DNA from: Treponema sp. UBA3870
GTDB lineage: Bacteria; Spirochaetota; Spirochaetia; Treponematales; Treponemataceae
NCBI GenBank assembly: GCA_002392275.1
Contig: DGGQ01000187.1
Location: 1-10,363 of the forward strand
Reading direction: 5' to 3'
DNA length: 10,363 nucleotides
The notes beneath the pieces are model-generated. The model was not told where the DNA came from. It ran no database searches and saw only the letters and a program-made list of their open reading frames with translations. The position numbers and the translations under genes were made by a program. Numbering within the stretch: the first letter of the stretch is position 1; each line of letters starts with the position of its first letter. Shown here one piece after another: positions 8,555 to 10,363 of the stretch.

Positions 8555-9741
8555 TTGTTGATGTCCTCGACGATATATCCGTCCTCCGCCGCCCATGAGA
8601 CATAGACGGTATCCTTCCACGCAATCTCGGGTCCATCGTCCAGATAGTTCACGTGCTGCTTGAACACCTTGATTATGGAACCATTTTCCAGCCGCACATA
8701 GAATTTTGACTGGAACCCGGTGTAGACAGGCTCCTCGACAACGCCCCTGAACACATTTATGTCCTTGCGACCGTTGATTTTCGGCTCCTCGGTTGTTATG
8801 CGGATTTTTTCCGGCCTGATTGTGAACGCAACCTTCTGGCCCACATCCGTATGCTCGTAGTCGGTGACAAGAATATTTTTGTCCTCCTCCCTGGTTGCCG
8901 CCGTCTCACCCGTAAGCTGTGCCTGCATTCCAAGTGCCGGAGTGTTGAGAGTCACCATGAACTCCTGCTCCTTTCCCGGAATCTGGTAAGGCTCGCAATT
9001 TACGACTGTACTCTCAAAAAGGTTGGTCTCGCCAATGAACTGGGCAACAAACTGTGTCGCCGGGCTTTCATAGATTTCAAAAGGAGTACCCACCTGGAGA
9101 ACATGTCCCTGGTTCATTACGGCAATCCTGTCGCTGACCGCAAGTGCCTCGCTCTGGTCGTGGGTGACATATATGAAGGTAATTCCAATCTTGTCATGGA
9201 GAGCGTCCAAATCGACCAGGAGATTGGAACGCAGCTTAGCGTCAAGAGCGGAAAGAGGCTCGTCAAGAAGAAGAACCTTAGGCTCGTTAATCAACGCGCG
9301 AGCAATGGCCACACGCTGCCTCTGTCCACCGGAAAGCTGGTTCGGTTTTTTGCTGATGTGCTGGTCCAGCTGCACAAGATGGAGATAGTGTCTGACCTTC
9401 TCATCGATTACAGACTTTTTTTCCTTGCGAAGTCTCAGCGGAAACGCGACATTCTCATAGACACTCAGGTGAGGAAAAAGCGCGTAGCTCTGGAAGACAG
9501 TGTTGCTCGGTCTCTTGTTCGCGGGAAGCGGAATGATGTTCTGGTCATCAAAAAGCACCGCACCGTCATCAGGAAACTCGAATCCGGCAATAATACGCAG
9601 CAATGTGGTCTTGCCACATCCAGACGGTCCAAGCAGGGAAAAGAATTCGCCCTTCTTGATTGTAAAGTTGATGTCGTCCAAAGCCTGGAAATCGCCAAAG
9701 CTCTTGGAAACATGGTCAATGGAAACTGCACTTCCGTTCAC
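8551..9741 (-). CDS. potA: Spermidine/putrescine ABC transporter ATPase PotA
   Basis: 396-residue ATP-binding subunit that powers the PotBC channel from the cytoplasmic side. All ABC motifs are intact: Walker A GPSGCGKTT (38-46), Q-loop FQSYALFPH (Gln84), signature LSGGQ (136-140), Walker B VLLLDEP (156-162), D-loop SALD (164-167) and switch His194 in YVTHDQSEA. The C-terminal regulatory region (about 240-390) has TOBE_2 features, including TIRPEKIRI (307-315). It carries a polar stretch around 250-295 that may explain why the protein is slightly longer than E. coli PotA (about 378 residues). The start is GTG at 9741, with AGGAGA 10 bases upstream. An ATG at 9752 is out of frame and reaches a stop after four codons. 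First gene of the operon; its stop overlaps the potB start. Confidence 0.97.
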   Translation of the reverse strand: MNGSAVSIDHVSKSFGDFQALDDINFTIKKGEFFSLLGPSGCGKTTLLRIIAGFEFPDDGAVLFDDQNIIPLPANKRPSNTVFQSYALFPHLSVYENVAFPLRLRKEKKSVIDEKVRHYLHLVQLDQHISKKPNQLSGGQRQRVAIARALINEPKVLLLDEPLSALDAKLRSNLLVDLDALHDKIGITFIYVTHDQSEALAVSDRIAVMNQGHVLQVGTPFEIYESPATQFVAQFIGETNLFESTVVNCEPYQIPGKEQEFMVTLNTPALGMQAQLTGETAATREEDKNILVTDYEHTDVGQKVAFTIRPEKIRITTEEPKINGRKDINVFRGVVEEPVYTGFQSKFYVRLENGSIIKVFKQHVNYLDDGPEIAWKDTVYVSWAAEDGYIVEDINK

Positions 9742-9751
9742 AGCAGGTACA

Positions 9752-9757
9752 TCTCCT
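9752..9757 (-). promoter_or_regulatory. Ribosome binding site for the potA GTG start
   Basis: AGGAGA on the minus strand, 10 bases before the GTG at 9741. No in-frame ATG competes nearby, so this supports the GTG start. Confidence 0.6.
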
Positions 9758-9821
9758 GTCTATAAAAATAGGGAACCCCCAGGAAACAATTCTCCAGAAG
9801 CACCCTTTAACTCATTATTAC

Positions 9822-9850
9822 TTTTAACTTTTATTTATGCGACATGTCAA
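9822..9850 (-). promoter_or_regulatory. Probable sigma-70-type promoter of potABCD
   Basis: A perfect -35 box TTGACA (9845-9850 on the minus strand) is followed after 17 bases by TTAAAA (9822-9827), a weak -10. Just upstream of the -35 is a run of A- and T-tracts (about 9851-9880) resembling an UP element. Transcription from here would give a leader of about 70-75 bases before potA. The -35 overlaps the 8-base palindrome GACATGTC (9841-9848), which might be a regulator site, but this is speculative. Confidence 0.5.
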
Positions 9851-9965
9851 GTTTTTTAGGAAAAATTTTATTTTTTTTTGAAAAAGTGCCTCAAGCTCTA
9901 ATACATTTCCAAAACATACCGATGATTAGTTTATCCATTTCGCAGTAGAAATTACTGTTATTTTA

Positions 9966-10019
9966 GCCCTGCGGTCTTCTATCCCCTCCCACCCATTAGG
10001 CCGCAGGGCACTTTTTTTT
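9966..10019 (+). terminator. Strong intrinsic terminator without an upstream gene
   Basis: GCCCTGCGGTCT (9966-9977) pairs with AGGCCGCAGGGC (9998-10009) as a 12-bp stem with a single G-U pair. The 20-base loop is C-rich, and an eight-T tract follows at 10012-10019. The T-tract is only on this side, so it acts on (+)-strand transcripts. No (+)-strand gene is visible before it; the nearest gene to the left, potA, runs the other way. Confidence 0.75.
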
Positions 10020-10021
10020 GT

Positions 10022-10041
10022 GAGGGGAAAGCCTTCCCCTC
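10022..10041. repeat. Perfect 8-bp palindrome with 4-base loop
   Basis: GAGGGGAA (10022-10029), loop AGCC, TTCCCCTC (10034-10041). It directly follows the T-tract of the preceding terminator and appears to belong to the same cluster of hairpin elements. Function unknown. Confidence 0.6.
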
Positions 10042-10123
10042 GCTCCAAACCTCCGGTTTTCCGCTACCCCTTCTGCGGGATAGGTCCATTTAAAACTGCC
10101 TTCGGAACCTTTTTCCATGCCCG

Positions 10124-10363
10124 CAACACCCATTAAACGTGAGTTTTTGAGTTTTTTTTGCGAAGCAAAAAAATGCGAGCCTTCGCGAGCAAGCAAAAAC
10201 TCAAAGAGCAAGCGAAAGCTTGCGACCAACGCCCATCAAACGTGAGTTTTTGAGTTTTTTTGTGAAACAAAAAATGCGAGCCTTCGCGAGCAAACAAAAA
10301 CTCAAAGAGCAAGCGAAAGCTTGCGACCAACGCCCATCAAACGTGAGTTTTTGAGTTTTTTTG
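10124..10363. repeat. Tandem array of 101-103 bp hairpin-rich units (2 full, 1 partial)
   Basis: Unit 1 is 10124-10226 (103 bases), unit 2 is 10227-10327 (101 bases), and unit 3 begins at 10328 and leaves the window. The copies are nearly identical. Each full unit contains: an outer 9-bp stem GAGTTTTTG/CAAAAACTC (10141-10149 with 10194-10202; 10244-10252 with 10295-10303); inside it, a T-tract/A-tract hairpin closed by a GAA loop (10153-10173; 10256-10274); a short GCGA/TCGC hairpin (10175-10186 in unit 1); and after the outer stem, a 6-bp GCAAGC-GAAA-GCTTGC hairpin (10208-10223; 10309-10324). There are no spacers between units and no coding potential that survives the change in period. Confidence 0.85.

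Larger units (their letters stand above)
9742..10363. other. 622-base gene-free region upstream of the pot operon
   Basis: No reading frame here has a credible start, ribosome site or recognisable protein. The part nearest potA (9742-9880) is the pot leader and promoter and is AT-rich. 9881-9965 is unassigned, with one 5-bp hairpin (9943-9947 with 9953-9957). Then follow a strong terminator (9966-10019), a palindrome (10022-10041), an 80-base stretch with nothing recognised (10042-10123), and tandem hairpin units to the edge. The two open frames on the minus strand at the right end are read through the repeats and are not regarded as genes. Confidence 0.8.

Noticed and set aside
8851..9765. 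304-codon plus-strand open frame opposite potA
   Set aside because: It lies antisense to a gene with all ABC ATPase motifs, shows no recognisable domain and has no convincing ribosome site. It is a by-product of potA codon usage.
9738..9803. Short upstream reading frame (about 21 codons from a GTG, or 4 codons from the ATG at 9752) ending in a GTGA overlap with potA
   Set aside because: The overlap is suggestive of a leader peptide, but neither start has its own ribosome site, and the AGGAGA before potA sits right at the ATG. Chance is more likely.
9996..10330. Two minus-strand open frames (9996-10229 and 10133-10330)
   Set aside because: Both are read through the hairpin repeats. Their first 20 or so residues are nearly the same only because they start in consecutive repeat copies. 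Neither has a ribosome site, and the repeat period is not kept in frame.
10124..10363. CRISPR array
   Set aside because: The units are 101-103 bases long, contiguous and nearly identical along their full length, with no unique spacers and no cas gene.
10124..10363. Integron attC sites
   Set aside because: The palindromic units and the AACGCCC motif prompted a check, but neither the RYYYAAC nor the GTTRRRY core could be placed correctly, and no integrase or cassette gene is visible.

Overview
The window most likely comes from a spirochaete of the genus Treponema (host-associated or gut type). The evidence is indirect: a very large surface-type protein combining a bacterial repeat, Ig-like and fibronectin type III (FN3) modules with a C-terminal SUMF1/FGE-like domain; a PotD that is a lipoprotein with a short SSC lipobox; and hairpin-rich intergenic repeats. 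No rRNA or other marker gene is present, so the genus is an inference.

Layout. Positions 1-5411 (+) hold the 3' part of one giant gene whose start lies outside the window. Its visible part encodes about 1802 residues: the end of an InlB-like bacterial repeat, an acidic Pro/Glu linker, two Ig-like modules, eleven FN3-like modules and a SUMF1-type domain. Positions 5412-5562 separate it from a convergent operon and carry two hairpins that look like terminators. Positions 5563-9741 (-) are a complete polyamine ABC transporter operon in the order potA-potB-potC-potD. The first two junctions are 4-base ATGA overlaps and the third is a 20-base gap. Positions 9742-10363 contain no credible gene. They hold a probable pot promoter (-35 at 9845-9850), a strong (+)-strand terminator with no gene in front of it (9966-10019), a small palindrome (10022-10041), and a tandem array of 101-103 bp units built from nested hairpins that runs off the right edge.

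How the genes work together. PotD is the membrane-anchored binding protein, PotB and PotC form the channel and PotA hydrolyses ATP, so the operon is a self-contained spermidine/putrescine-type importer. The giant FN3-SUMF1 protein is functionally unrelated, is transcribed towards the operon, and probably acts at the cell surface.

The most unusual observations are the tandem hairpin repeats, whose two full copies differ by a compensatory base pair and a matched shortening of both stem arms; the gene-less terminator; the SUMF1 domain without an obvious catalytic cysteine pair; and polyamine-pocket substitutions in PotD. No clear new defence or mobile system was found.
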